The notes under the pieces were generated by a model. That model worked only from the letters and a program-made list of their open reading frames with translations, had not been told where the DNA came from and ran no database searches. Shown here one piece after another: positions 44,605 through 53,245 of a stretch of 64,000 nucleotides of DNA. This stretch comes from an uncultured Oscillospiraceae bacterium. Lineage in GTDB: Bacteria; Bacillota; Clostridia; Oscillospirales; Oscillospiraceae. The position numbers and the translations under genes were made by a program. The stretch lies in NCBI GenBank assembly GCA_934590355.1, contig CAKTOX010000007.1, forward strand, positions 1-64,000. The letters are read 5' to 3'. How positions within the stretch are numbered: position 1 is the first letter of the stretch; every line of letters begins with the position of its first letter.

Positions 44605-45530
44605 TTGCGCTTTTTTAATCGCATTTTAGCGCTGTGCTTATACGTTTATTGCGTCAGTTCGGTTACGAGAGTGCGGAAGAAACCGCCGCAGTCCGTTACC
44701 GTGACAGCGCACTTAACATATCTGCCATCGTTCGTGGCGAAACTGCCTTCCCCTTGAGGGGAAGGTGGGTCGGAGCGAAGCGGAGAGCCGGATGAGGTGT
44801 TTATATTCCTTACGAAAAAGACTTTAAATCACCTCATCAGTCAGGCTTACGCCTGACAGCTTCCCCTCAAGGGGAAGCCAATGTCTTAGTCATTACGCTG
44901 CCGTGTCTTTTATACATTTCAAATAACCAAAACTTCCGACCATGCGGGCGACCACTGCCGCGAGGGGCAATGGCGCTACAAACATCAGCGCAAAATTTCA
45001 GTGCGCCGACACGGTAACGAACTTCCGGCTAAGACTGCACCAACGCCTCCCTTGTGCAAAGGGAGGTGGGTTGCCGCTTGCGGCAAGCCGGAGGGATTGT
45101 TCTTTTAATAGCGCCTTGAGACAGTGCGAATACATCTATTATGTCAGCCCGAATCTGTTATTCCGACAAAACCGTTGCTGCACCGCACTACAATAGTGCG
45201 CGGCAGATACGGTTTTCTCCGTACTTTCGACACCGTGTTCACGCAATAACCGTATCCGTAGCTGCGTCAAAGCGCCTATGAAAAAACAATCCCTCAGTCA
45301 CCTACGGTGACAGCTCCCTTTACGCAAGGGCAACCGGCGTTGAGCCAATGCGTCACGAACATCGGAGCAAGATTTAACTGCACAGGCACGGTAACGGACT
45401 TCCAGCTAAGCTTGCACTCACGGGCAGCGAGAGCTTTACGGTTTTGCCAGCACGTTCGTAACCGAGCCACCGCAATCACCGTATCGGCACAATCTCAAGG
45501 CGCTCTGCCCCCACGGCAGTGGTTAGTTTA
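44605..45530. repeat. Mosaic repeat island 9 with a nested insertion
   Basis: No gene. R1 fragment, inverted 135-bp module (44745-44879), degenerate half palindrome (44941), a CTCCCTT/AAGGGAG module (45050-45330) split by an R1-type unit (45104-45290), then an R1 unit whose first 129 bp (45336-45464) are identical to 17007-17135. The island ends at the stop codon of the CPBP protease gene. Confidence 0.87.
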
Positions 45531-46215
45531 TGGCGGAGGCGGCGAGGACGGCGTAGCCGTTGACACTCATATGGAAGAAGATGCTCGTCCACAGCGAGCC
45601 CGAGCGCTCATACACCCAGCACAGCACCACCGCGGCGGGGATATACTGCACCGCCATTATGAGGTAGCTTGGATCCCACAGCGCAACGGCGTACTGCCAG
45701 ACGTGGTAAAGGCAAAACATCGCCGACGACACGACGTACGCCGCGACGCGGCTTTTCGGATATATCCCGCAGAACAGTCCGCCGCGGAACAGGCACTCCT
45801 CCGCAACAGGCGCCAAAAACACGGTCATCGCAATCATCATCCCGCGCTGCGTGCCGAGCATCGCGCCGATGGTCTCCTCATTGAGGTTGTTTTGCAGCTC
45901 CACGCCCAGCGCCGTCAGCAGCAGCGACACCGCCATGCTCAGCACGAAATACGCGCCCCAGCCGAGGAAGAACGTCCACAGGCAATGCGCCGGCGCGTCG
46001 ATGAGTCCGTCAAAGCTGCGGCGCAGGTACCTGCCGAGGAGCACGAACACGAGCAGCGTCGTGAGCGCATAGTACATGAGATTTATCTGCTCCGCGCTCA
46101 TGATCTCGGGCTTGAACGCCACAAGCACGCTCAGCGCTATCGGGAACACCGCAACGTGCAGCACCAGCAGCACCATCGCGCTCCAAAACTCGGATTTTTT
46201 CAGTCTGTCTCTCAT
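45523..46215 (-). CDS. CPBP-family intramembrane metalloprotease
   Basis: A 230-residue polytopic protein of the CAAX protease/bacteriocin-processing family. Conserved motif 1 is APVAEECLFRGGLF (EExxxR), motif 2 is FCLYHVWQY (FxxxH) and motif 3 is SIFFHMSVN (HxxxN/B), giving the glutamate/histidine active site. The substrate is unknown. Its ATG shares one base with the mutS stop (TGATG). Its own stop TAA is contained in the repeat edge CTAACCACTGCCGTGGGGGC, shared with gyrB and dnaN. Confidence 0.88.
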   Translation of the reverse strand: MRDRLKKSEFWSAMVLLVLHVAVFPIALSVLVAFKPEIMSAEQINLMYYALTTLLVFVLLGRYLRRSFDGLIDAPAHCLWTFFLGWGAYFVLSMAVSLLLTALGVELQNNLNEETIGAMLGTQRGMMIAMTVFLAPVAEECLFRGGLFCGIYPKSRVAAYVVSSAMFCLYHVWQYAVALWDPSYLIMAVQYIPAAVVLCWVYERSGSLWTSIFFHMSVNGYAVLAASAIN

Positions 46216-48812
46216 CAGCCCCTCGCTTTCTCGCAGAGCGTGCTCAGCAGATTGAGCGCATCGAGCGGCGTGAGGGAATTTACGTCGGTGGCGCGGAGTA
46301 TCCTGCCGATCTCGCTCTCGCCTGCATCGACGAGGCTTATCTGATCGTCCTTTTCCTTCTTCTCCGCGGCGGGCGCGGCGGCGTCGCGCTCAAGCTGCTT
46401 GAGATAGGTCTTGGCCTTGGCTATGACCTTATCGGGCACGCCCGCGAGCTTTGCGACCTCGATGCCGTAGCTGTCGTCGGCGGCGCCCGGTACTATTTTG
46501 CGCAAAAACACGAGCGTATCGCCCTGCTTTTTCGCGCTTATCGAGAAGTTATGCACACCGTCCACGCTGCCCTCGAGCGCACTCAGCTCGTGATAATGCG
46601 TTGCGAACATCGTCTTTGCGCCGAGCCTTTTCCTGTCCGCGCAGTATTCAAGCACCGCACGGGCTATCGCCATGCCGTCATACGTCGAGGTGCCGCGGCC
46701 TATCTCGTCGAGAATGAGCAGGCTGTTTTCGCTCGCGTATTGCAGGATATTTGCGACCTCGCTCATTTCGAGCATGAACGTGGACTGCCCCGAGGCGAGA
46801 TCGTCCGAGGCGCCGATGCGCGTGAACACGCGGTCAACAACGCCGATGACGGCGCTCTTTGCGGGAACGAAGGAGCCTATCTGCGCCATGAGCACGATGA
46901 GCGCGGTCTGACGCATATAGGTGCTCTTACCTGCCATGTTGGGGCCGGTGACTATCGCAACGCGGTTCGAGTCGCAGTTGAGCTGCGTGTCATTGGGCAC
47001 GAAGGCGACCTCGCTGAGCGTCTGCTCAACGACGGGGTGGCGTCCCTCGCGGATGGTCAGCTCGCCCGAGGCATCGACCTGCGGCATACAGTAATCGTTC
47101 CGCACCGCGACCTCGGCAAACGAGCAATAGACGTCCAGCGCCGCTATCGCGTCCGCCGTGGCCTGAACCTGCGCGACCTTGCCTGCAATGGTATTGCACA
47201 GGTCAACGAAGAACTCGTACTCAAGCTGCTTTATTTTCTCCGACGCCGTCAGCAGCGAGGTCTCAAGCTCCTTGAGCTCGGGGGTGAAATACCTCTCGCT
47301 CGAAACGAGCGTCTGCTTTCTGATATAGCTGTCGGGTATCTTCGCAGACGCGGAATTGGGCACCTCGATATAATATCCGAACACCTTGTTATAGCCGATC
47401 TTGAGCTTCTTCGCACCCGTGCGCTGCCGCTCCTCGGCCTCGAGCTGCGCGACCGCCTGCGCGCCGTTATCGCGTATATTGCGCAGCTTATCGACCTGCT
47501 CGGAGTAGCCCGCGCGCAGTATCCCGCCCTCGCGGACGGAAAACGGCGGGTCGTCGCAGATCGCCCAGTTTATCCTCATGAGTATCTCGTCAAGCGTGTC
47601 CAGCTCCGCGATCTGACGAAGCTGTGCGCTCTTAAAGGGCTTAAGAAGCTCAACTATCCTCGGCAGCGCCGCCGCGCAGTCACGCAGCACAAGCAGGTCC
47701 CTGCCGTTTGCGGTGCCGTAGACGACGCGCCCGATGAGCCGCTGCATATCGCCCATGCCGCGCAGGGTCTCGATGATCTCGCCGCGCGCGACGTTATCCT
47801 TATAAAGCTCCTCCACCGCGCCGAGCCTGCGCTTTATGGCAACGGGGCTCAATAGCGGCCGCTCTATCCATGCGCGAAGCAGTCTGCCGCCCATGGGGGT
47901 CTTGGTCTTATCCAGCACCCACAGCAGCGAGCCGCGCTTTTCGCCCGTGCGCAGCGCCTCGGTGAGCTCGAGCGAGCGGCGTGTCGCCCAGTCAAGCTCC
48001 ATGTATCGCCCGCCGGTGAACAGGTCTATCCTGCGGATGTGCGCCATGTCGGTCTTTTGCGTCTCGCTTATGTAGCGCAGCAGCGCACCCGCGGCGCTCA
48101 CGGCGGCGGGGGTGTCGCCCAGCCCCGCGTCGTCAACGCTGCCGAGCTTAAACTGTTCGCATATGCGCGCGGCGCACTCCATATATTCGTAATCGTCCCC
48201 GCCCATTTCGAGCAGGCAGCCGAGCTTTTTCTGCGCAAACTCCGGTATCGTGCGCGTTTCCGCCGCGGCCTTGTTCATGATAAGCTCGCGCGGGGCAAAA
48301 CGCGCAAGCTCGTTGAGCGCGTGGCTGAGATTATCTCCCTCGAACGCCGCAACGCAGAATTCGCCCGTGGAAATGTCGCAGAACGCGGCGGCGCAGCGGC
48401 CCGATTCGTAGTACACGGCGCCGAGGTAATTACTGCGCCCCTCGTCGAGCATCGCCGCGTCCGTGACCGTGCCGGGGGTGATGATGCGGATGACGTCGCG
48501 CTTGACGAGACCCTTCGCGGTCGCGGGGTCCTCGATCTGCTCGCAGATGGCGACCTTGTAGCCACGCGCGATGAGTCGTGCGATATAGGTCTGGCTGCTG
48601 TGGTACGGCACGCCGCACATGGGAGTGCGCTGCTCGGGGTCGGCAACGGAGCGGTCGCGCGTGGTCAGCGCGAGGTCGAGCTCCTTGGACGCGATCTTGG
48701 CGTCGTCGTCGAACATCTCGTAAAAATCGCCCAGACGGAAAAACAGCAGACAGTCGCTGTATTTCGACTTTATCTGCTGATATTGCATTTTCATCGGTGT
48801 AAGCTCTGCCAT
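46215..48812 (-). CDS. mutS: DNA mismatch repair protein MutS
   Basis: Mismatch recognition ATPase, 865 residues. Domain I has the mismatch-binding Phe-x-Glu (RLGDFYEMF); the ATPase domain has GPNMAGKSTYMRQ, the DEIGRGTSTYDG Walker B/signature and FATHYHEL. It is separated from mutL by about 5 kb and faces the same way. There is no Shine-Dalgarno close to the ATG; AGGAG lies 24 bases upstream beyond a hairpin. Confidence 0.98.
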   Translation of the reverse strand: MAELTPMKMQYQQIKSKYSDCLLFFRLGDFYEMFDDDAKIASKELDLALTTRDRSVADPEQRTPMCGVPYHSSQTYIARLIARGYKVAICEQIEDPATAKGLVKRDVIRIITPGTVTDAAMLDEGRSNYLGAVYYESGRCAAAFCDISTGEFCVAAFEGDNLSHALNELARFAPRELIMNKAAAETRTIPEFAQKKLGCLLEMGGDDYEYMECAARICEQFKLGSVDDAGLGDTPAAVSAAGALLRYISETQKTDMAHIRRIDLFTGGRYMELDWATRRSLELTEALRTGEKRGSLLWVLDKTKTPMGGRLLRAWIERPLLSPVAIKRRLGAVEELYKDNVARGEIIETLRGMGDMQRLIGRVVYGTANGRDLLVLRDCAAALPRIVELLKPFKSAQLRQIAELDTLDEILMRINWAICDDPPFSVREGGILRAGYSEQVDKLRNIRDNGAQAVAQLEAEERQRTGAKKLKIGYNKVFGYYIEVPNSASAKIPDSYIRKQTLVSSERYFTPELKELETSLLTASEKIKQLEYEFFVDLCNTIAGKVAQVQATADAIAALDVYCSFAEVAVRNDYCMPQVDASGELTIREGRHPVVEQTLSEVAFVPNDTQLNCDSNRVAIVTGPNMAGKSTYMRQTALIVLMAQIGSFVPAKSAVIGVVDRVFTRIGASDDLASGQSTFMLEMSEVANILQYASENSLLILDEIGRGTSTYDGMAIARAVLEYCADRKRLGAKTMFATHYHELSALEGSVDGVHNFSISAKKQGDTLVFLRKIVPGAADDSYGIEVAKLAGVPDKVIAKAKTYLKQLERDAAAPAAEKKEKDDQISLVDAGESEIGRILRATDVNSLTPLDALNLLSTLCEKARG

Positions 48813-48847
48813 TTTTTCAGTGGCGCTTTAGCGCCTCTCCTATACAT
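48813..48847 (-). promoter_or_regulatory. Hairpin-bridged Shine-Dalgarno leader of mutS
   Basis: On the minus strand: ATGTATAGGAGA, hairpin GGCGCTAAAGCGCC (48835-48822), then ACTGAAAAA and the start ATG. The stem would bring AGGAG to about 10 unpaired bases from the ATG. Almost identical to the gyrA and gyrB leaders. Confidence 0.7.
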
Positions 48848-49247
48848 ATTTTGCGGTATCACGGTATCGAAGCTGCGGATAAAACCGCATTTGCCGCGCT
48901 CCCCGTGGGATTGGTGAATTTATTTTTGTTGCACTTTCGTAGTGCGTCAATGCCTTCCCCTTGCGGAGCTTGAGGGCAACTGGCGTTGAGTCAGTTCGCC
49001 TTGACGCTCCTACCGATACATTTTTTTCGCTTGCTCGGTTACTATTCTACCGACGAAACCATAACATGCGGGCGAGCAATGCTCGCCCCTACATTATTGT
49101 CGGAAGTGCGGTCAACGCCGTAGGGGCGACCATTGGTCGCCCGCTGCTGCGTCTTTGTCGGCAGTCCGTTACCGTGTCCGCGCAGTATAATCCACCGCCA
49201 TTGTCGGTTGCGCCTCTGCCTCAACGGCAGTTGCCCCCATGGCAGTG
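48848..49247. repeat. Mosaic repeat island 10
   Basis: No gene. R1 fragments, one full double palindrome (49068-49143) and an R1 unit whose edge CACTGCCATGGGGGCAACTGCC (minus strand) encodes the C-terminus of RNase HI. Confidence 0.8.
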
Positions 49248-49667
49248 GGCGACGGCGAGGGCGTCGCAGCGGTTATTATACTCATTCTCCGCGTGGCCCT
49301 TGACCCAATGGCAGCGCACCTCGTGCTTCTCGCACAGCTCCAGAAGCTGCGCCCACAGATCCGAATTCAGCGCGGGCTTTTTATCCGCCTTTTTCCATCC
49401 GTTTTTTCTCCACGAGACCGCCCAGCCCTTACTTAGCCCGTCCACGACGTATTTCGAGTCCGAGTACAACTCCACGACGCACGGCTCCTTGAGCGCGCCG
49501 AGCGCCTTGATGACGCCGGTCAGCTCCATGCGGTTGTTCGTCGTCTGCTTCTCGCCGCCGGACATCTCCTTCTTTGCGCCGTTATAGCACAGTATCGCGC
49601 CCCAGCCGCCCGGCCCGGGGTTGCCCGAGCACGCGCCGTCGGTGTAGATCGTGACGGTTTTCTTCAT
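49221..49667 (-). CDS. rnhA: Ribonuclease HI with repeat-derived tail
   Basis: Cleaves RNA of RNA-DNA hybrids. The 148 residues hold all four acidic residues: [34 protein letters not shown], and Asp in NNRCDALA, with the His loop [11 protein letters not shown]. After RCDALAVA the usual final residues are replaced by HCHGGNCR, encoded by repeat DNA (49221-49247); the same HCHGG ends the MFS protein at 24754. Coupled to the upstream membrane gene by ATGA. Confidence 0.95.
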   Translation of the reverse strand: MKKTVTIYTDGACSGNPGPGGWGAILCYNGAKKEMSGGEKQTTNNRMELTGVIKALGALKEPCVVELYSDSKYVVDGLSKGWAVSWRKNGWKKADKKPALNSDLWAQLLELCEKHEVRCHWVKGHAENEYNNRCDALAVAHCHGGNCR

Positions 49668-50173
49668 TTCAGACCGTATTTCCCCATCAAAATGTTATAT
49701 TCCTCTTTCTCGATGATGCCGTTCTTGAGCATCTCGCGCAGCTGTCCGGCGCGCTTTTCGCTCGGCGCGGCGGCGTAGTTCGGCTCCACGTGCTCATGGT
49801 CATCGTCGCAGCGCGTGAGGTCGTCGCGCATTTTTTCGGTCAGGCGCTTCGACAGGCTCTCGCCCTGCTTGACGAGCTGCGTCAGGTCGACAGTCGCGCT
49901 GCCCTTGCCTCTGCGCGCGGCGGGACGCACGCTCTCGCTCGGCGTGCTCGCGTCGGAGCTCTTGTTCTCGTTTGCCTTCGCGTTCTTCATTGCGGCAACG
50001 GCGAAAAACAGGATCACCGCGAATATGATGATCATGAATATCGCACCGCCGGCGCTGTCGCTGTCGATCATGTTCAGCAAGAAAACAATTCCGAAGATCA
50101 CGCCGAAAACGAGCTTCGTTTTGCTGCTCTCGGGGCTGTTGTTTTTGTTACGATTTTCTCTGTTGTCATTCAT
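49664..50173 (-). CDS. Membrane protein with SHOCT-like C-terminus
   Basis: A 169-residue protein with a charged N-terminus, two hydrophobic segments (about 20-38 and 42-62), a linker and a short C-terminal helical hairpin ([25 protein letters not shown]) matching the SHOCT pattern often found at the ends of membrane proteins. Function is unknown. It precedes rnhA with ATGA overlap. Confidence 0.75.
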   Translation of the reverse strand: MNDNRENRNKNNSPESSKTKLVFGVIFGIVFLLNMIDSDSAGGAIFMIIIFAVILFFAVAAMKNAKANENKSSDASTPSESVRPAARRGKGSATVDLTQLVKQGESLSKRLTEKMRDDLTRCDDDHEHVEPNYAAAPSEKRAGQLREMLKNGIIEKEEYNILMGKYGLK

Positions 50174-50194
50174 AATTTCAGCCTCTTTTTTTAA

Positions 50195-50535
50195 TCACGC
50201 TTTAACATTTTACCTATACATCTATTGCGGTATCACGGTATCGAAACTGCTGACAAAGCCGTATTTGCCTCGCTGCTCGCCCCTACATTCTCGTCGGAAG
50301 TGCAGGCTATGCCGTAGGGGCGACCATTGGTCGCCCGCTGCTGCGTCTTTGTCGGCAGTCCGTTACCGTGTCGGCGCAGTATAATCCACCGCCATTGTCG
50401 GTTGCGCCAGTGGCTCAACGCCAGTTGCCCCCACGGCAGTGGGCGCCGGTTGCCGTCACCGTGACAGTGCAGCTTATTCTTCCTCCGATGTCGGCTGCGC
50501 CTCTGCCTCAACGGCAGTTGCCTCAACGCCGGTTC
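50195..50535. repeat. Mosaic repeat island 11, extending into gyrA
   Basis: R1 fragment, double palindrome (50276-50335), and two successive R1-type pieces. The second includes CTCTGCCTCAACGGCAGTTGCC at 50501-50522, also seen at 49208-49229, and covers the last 20 codons of gyrA. Confidence 0.8.
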
Positions 50536-53011
50536 CATCGTCTGTTTCGGAGTCCTCCTTATCGGCGGGGGCGATGGAGATGACCTTCGCGTCCTCGCCG
50601 AGGCGCATGACGCGCACGCCCTGAGTGCTGCGCGAGAGCAGGCTGATGCTTCCGACATCCATGCGGATTATCGTGCCGTCGTCGGAAATGACGAGCAGAT
50701 CCTCCTCGCCCGAAACGACCGCAACGTCCGCGATCGGACCGGTCTTATCGGTGACGTTATAGTTTTTAAGTCCCATGCCGCCGCGATTCTGCACGCTGTA
50801 TTCGCCCACGTCGGTGCGCTTGCCGTAGCCGTTTTCGGTTATCGACAGGATAGCGGTGCCCTCCGCCGCGATGCCGGCGCCGACGACGAAATCGCCCTCG
50901 CGCAGTCTGATGCCGCGCACGCCGACGGCGTCACGACCCATTGCGCGCGCGTCGGTCTCGTTAAAGCAGATCGCCATGCCGTCGTGAGTTGCAAGCAGTA
51001 TCTTGTCCTCGCCCGAGGTCTGGAGCACCGCCATCAGCTCGTCGCTCTCGTCAAGCGACAGCGCGCGGATGCCGTTGGAGCGGATATTCTTAAACGCCGA
51101 CTGCGCCGTGCGCTTGACCGTGCCGTTTCGGGTCACGAAAACGAGGTAGCTGTCCTCATTTATGCCGCGGCCGGCTATCATCGCGCTGACCTTCTCGCCG
51201 GGGTCTGTCGGGATTATATTGACAATGTTCTGACCGCGCGCCGATCTGCCCGCCTCGGGGATGCGGTAGCCCTTGCGGACGTAGACCTTTCCGAGATTCG
51301 TGAAGAACAGTATGCTGTCGTGCGTGGAGGCGGTGAACACGGTCTCGACATAGTCCTCCTCACGCGTCGCCATCGCCTTGACGCCCTTGCCGCCGCGGCC
51401 CTGAGCGCGATACTCCGCCGTGGGCAGGCGCTTTATGTAGCCGTTGTGGGTCAGGGTGTAGACGCAGTCCTCCTCGTCGATGAGGTCCTCGATGTCTATC
51501 TCGTCCTCAACGTCCTGGATCTCGGTCTTGCGCTCGTCGCCGTACTTGTCGCGGATCTCAAGCAGCTCGGTCTTGAGAACGCCCTTTATCTTCTCGGGGT
51601 CTGCAAGCAGCTCCTTGTAATACGCAATGCGCGCCTCGAGCTCGCGGTACTCGTTCTCGAGCTTCTCTCGGTCGAGACCCTGCAGGGATTTAAGACGCAT
51701 ATCCAGTATCGCCTGCGCCTGAACGTCGGAAAGTCCGAAGCGCTCCATGAGGTTCTGCTTTGCGTTGTCGTAGCTGTTGCGGATAATGTGGATGACCTCG
51801 TCGATGTTGTCCTGCGCGATGAGCAGACCCTCCAGCAGGTGGGCGCGCTCCTCGGCCTTTTTGAGGTCGAACCTGGTTCTGCGCACGATGAGCTCCTCCT
51901 GGAAGGTGAGGTACTCGTCGATGATGTGGCGCAGGTTGAGTATCTTCGGCTGGGACTGGTTGTTGACAAGTGCCAGCATATTTATCGAAAAGCTCGTCTG
52001 CATCTGGGTCTGCGAGAGCAGGCGGTTGAGCACGACCTGCGGGTTCGCGTCGCGCTTTAGCTCGATGACTATGCGCATACCGTTGCGGTCGGTCTCGTCG
52101 CGCAGGTCGGAGATGCCCTCGATGCGCTTCTCGCGCACGTTTTCCGCAATGGCGGCGATGAGCTGGCGCTTATTGACCTGATACGGAAGCTCGGTCACGA
52201 TGATCCTCGTTCTGTCCTTGCCGAACTCCTCAAACTCCGTGCGCGCACGCATGATGACCTTGCCGCGGCCGGTCATATACGCCTGACGGATGCCGCTTCT
52301 GCCCATGATGATGCCCTTGGTCGGGAAGTCGGGGCCGGTGACGTGCTGCAAAAGCTCGTTCATGGTCGCCTCGGGGTTATCCAGCACGCAGATGCAGGCG
52401 TTTATGACCTCGGTGAGGTTGTGCGGCGGGATATTCGTCGCCATGCCGACCGCGATACCCGACGAGCCGTTTACAAGCAGGTTCGGAAATCTCGACGGCA
52501 GCACACGCGGCTCCTTGCGCGTCTCGTCGAAGTTTGCGTCCCAATCGACGGTGTCCTTCTCGATATCGCGCAGCATCTCGTCTGCCATGCGTGCCATGCG
52601 CGCCTCGGTGTAACGGTATGCCGCGGGGGGGTCGCCGTCAACGGAGCCGAAGTTGCCGTGGCCTTCTATGAGCGGATAGCGCATCGAAAAGTCCTGAGCA
52701 AGACGCACCAGCGCATCGTAGACCGATGCGTCGCCGTGCGGGTGGTATCTGCCGAGCACGTCGCCGACTGCGGTCGCGCACTTGCGGAACGCCTTGTCAT
52801 GCGTGAGGTTGTCCTCGTACATCGCGTAGAGGATCCTGCGGTGGACGGGCTTGAGTCCGTCGCGCACATCAGGCAGAGCGCGCCCGATTATAACGCTCAT
52901 CGCGTACTCGATATAGCTGTTTTTCATCTCGCTCACAAGCTCGGATTGAACTATGTGCTGCTCGGGAAAAGCTATGTCCTCGGGTTTGTAATCCTTGTTC
53001 TTACTTGCCAT
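50474..53011 (-). CDS. gyrA: DNA gyrase subunit A with repeat-derived tail
   Basis: Breakage-reunion subunit of gyrase, 845 residues. Catalytic Tyr in AAYRYTEARM, QRDR HPHGDASVYDALVRLAQDFS, and the GyrA-box QGRGGKG before the C-terminal beta-pinwheel. The QRDR has Ala at the position equivalent to E. coli Ser83, as in mycobacteria. Residues 827-845 ([19 protein letters not shown]) and the stop are encoded in a dispersed-repeat copy. No Shine-Dalgarno adjoins the ATG; see the leader entry. Confidence 0.98.
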   Translation of the reverse strand: MASKNKDYKPEDIAFPEQHIVQSELVSEMKNSYIEYAMSVIIGRALPDVRDGLKPVHRRILYAMYEDNLTHDKAFRKCATAVGDVLGRYHPHGDASVYDALVRLAQDFSMRYPLIEGHGNFGSVDGDPPAAYRYTEARMARMADEMLRDIEKDTVDWDANFDETRKEPRVLPSRFPNLLVNGSSGIAVGMATNIPPHNLTEVINACICVLDNPEATMNELLQHVTGPDFPTKGIIMGRSGIRQAYMTGRGKVIMRARTEFEEFGKDRTRIIVTELPYQVNKRQLIAAIAENVREKRIEGISDLRDETDRNGMRIVIELKRDANPQVVLNRLLSQTQMQTSFSINMLALVNNQSQPKILNLRHIIDEYLTFQEELIVRRTRFDLKKAEERAHLLEGLLIAQDNIDEVIHIIRNSYDNAKQNLMERFGLSDVQAQAILDMRLKSLQGLDREKLENEYRELEARIAYYKELLADPEKIKGVLKTELLEIRDKYGDERKTEIQDVEDEIDIEDLIDEEDCVYTLTHNGYIKRLPTAEYRAQGRGGKGVKAMATREEDYVETVFTASTHDSILFFTNLGKVYVRKGYRIPEAGRSARGQNIVNIIPTDPGEKVSAMIAGRGINEDSYLVFVTRNGTVKRTAQSAFKNIRSNGIRALSLDESDELMAVLQTSGEDKILLATHDGMAICFNETDARAMGRDAVGVRGIRLREGDFVVGAGIAAEGTAILSITENGYGKRTDVGEYSVQNRGGMGLKNYNVTDKTGPIADVAVVSGEEDLLVISDDGTIIRMDVGSISLLSRSTQGVRVMRLGEDAKVISIAPADKEDSETDDGTGVEATAVEAEAQPTSEEE

Positions 53012-53046
53012 TTTTTCAGTGGCGCTTCAGCGCCCCTCCTATACAT
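53012..53046 (-). promoter_or_regulatory. Hairpin-bridged Shine-Dalgarno leader of gyrA
   Basis: On the minus strand: ATGTATAGGAGG, then hairpin GGCGCTGAAGCGCC (53034-53021), then ACTGAAAAA and ATG at 53011. AGGAGG is 23 bases from the ATG, 9 if the hairpin is closed. The leader ATGTAT also opens an out-of-frame reading frame ([13 protein letters not shown]) overlapping the gyrA start. Confidence 0.72.
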
Positions 53047-53245
53047 TTTTTGCGTGAACACGGCTATTGCCATAGGGGCAATTCGCCTTGAGATTTTACC
53101 TATACATTTATTGCGTCAGCACGGGTACGAGGGTGCCGATAAAACCGTAGCAGTCCGTTACCGTGTCAGCGCAGTGAAATCTTACTTAATTGTCGGTTGC
53201 GCCATTGCCTCCACGGCGAGTGGCGCATCGCCCCCATGGCAGTGG
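53012..53245. repeat. Repeat island 12 filling the gyrB-gyrA gap
   Basis: The complete 234-base gap is repeat DNA: on the minus strand it runs from CCACTGCCATGGGGGC at the gyrB stop, through an R1 unit (TGACACGGTAACGGAC, TACGGTTTTATCGGCA, GACGCAATAAATGTATAGG), to the leader hairpin at the gyrA start. Confidence 0.85.
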
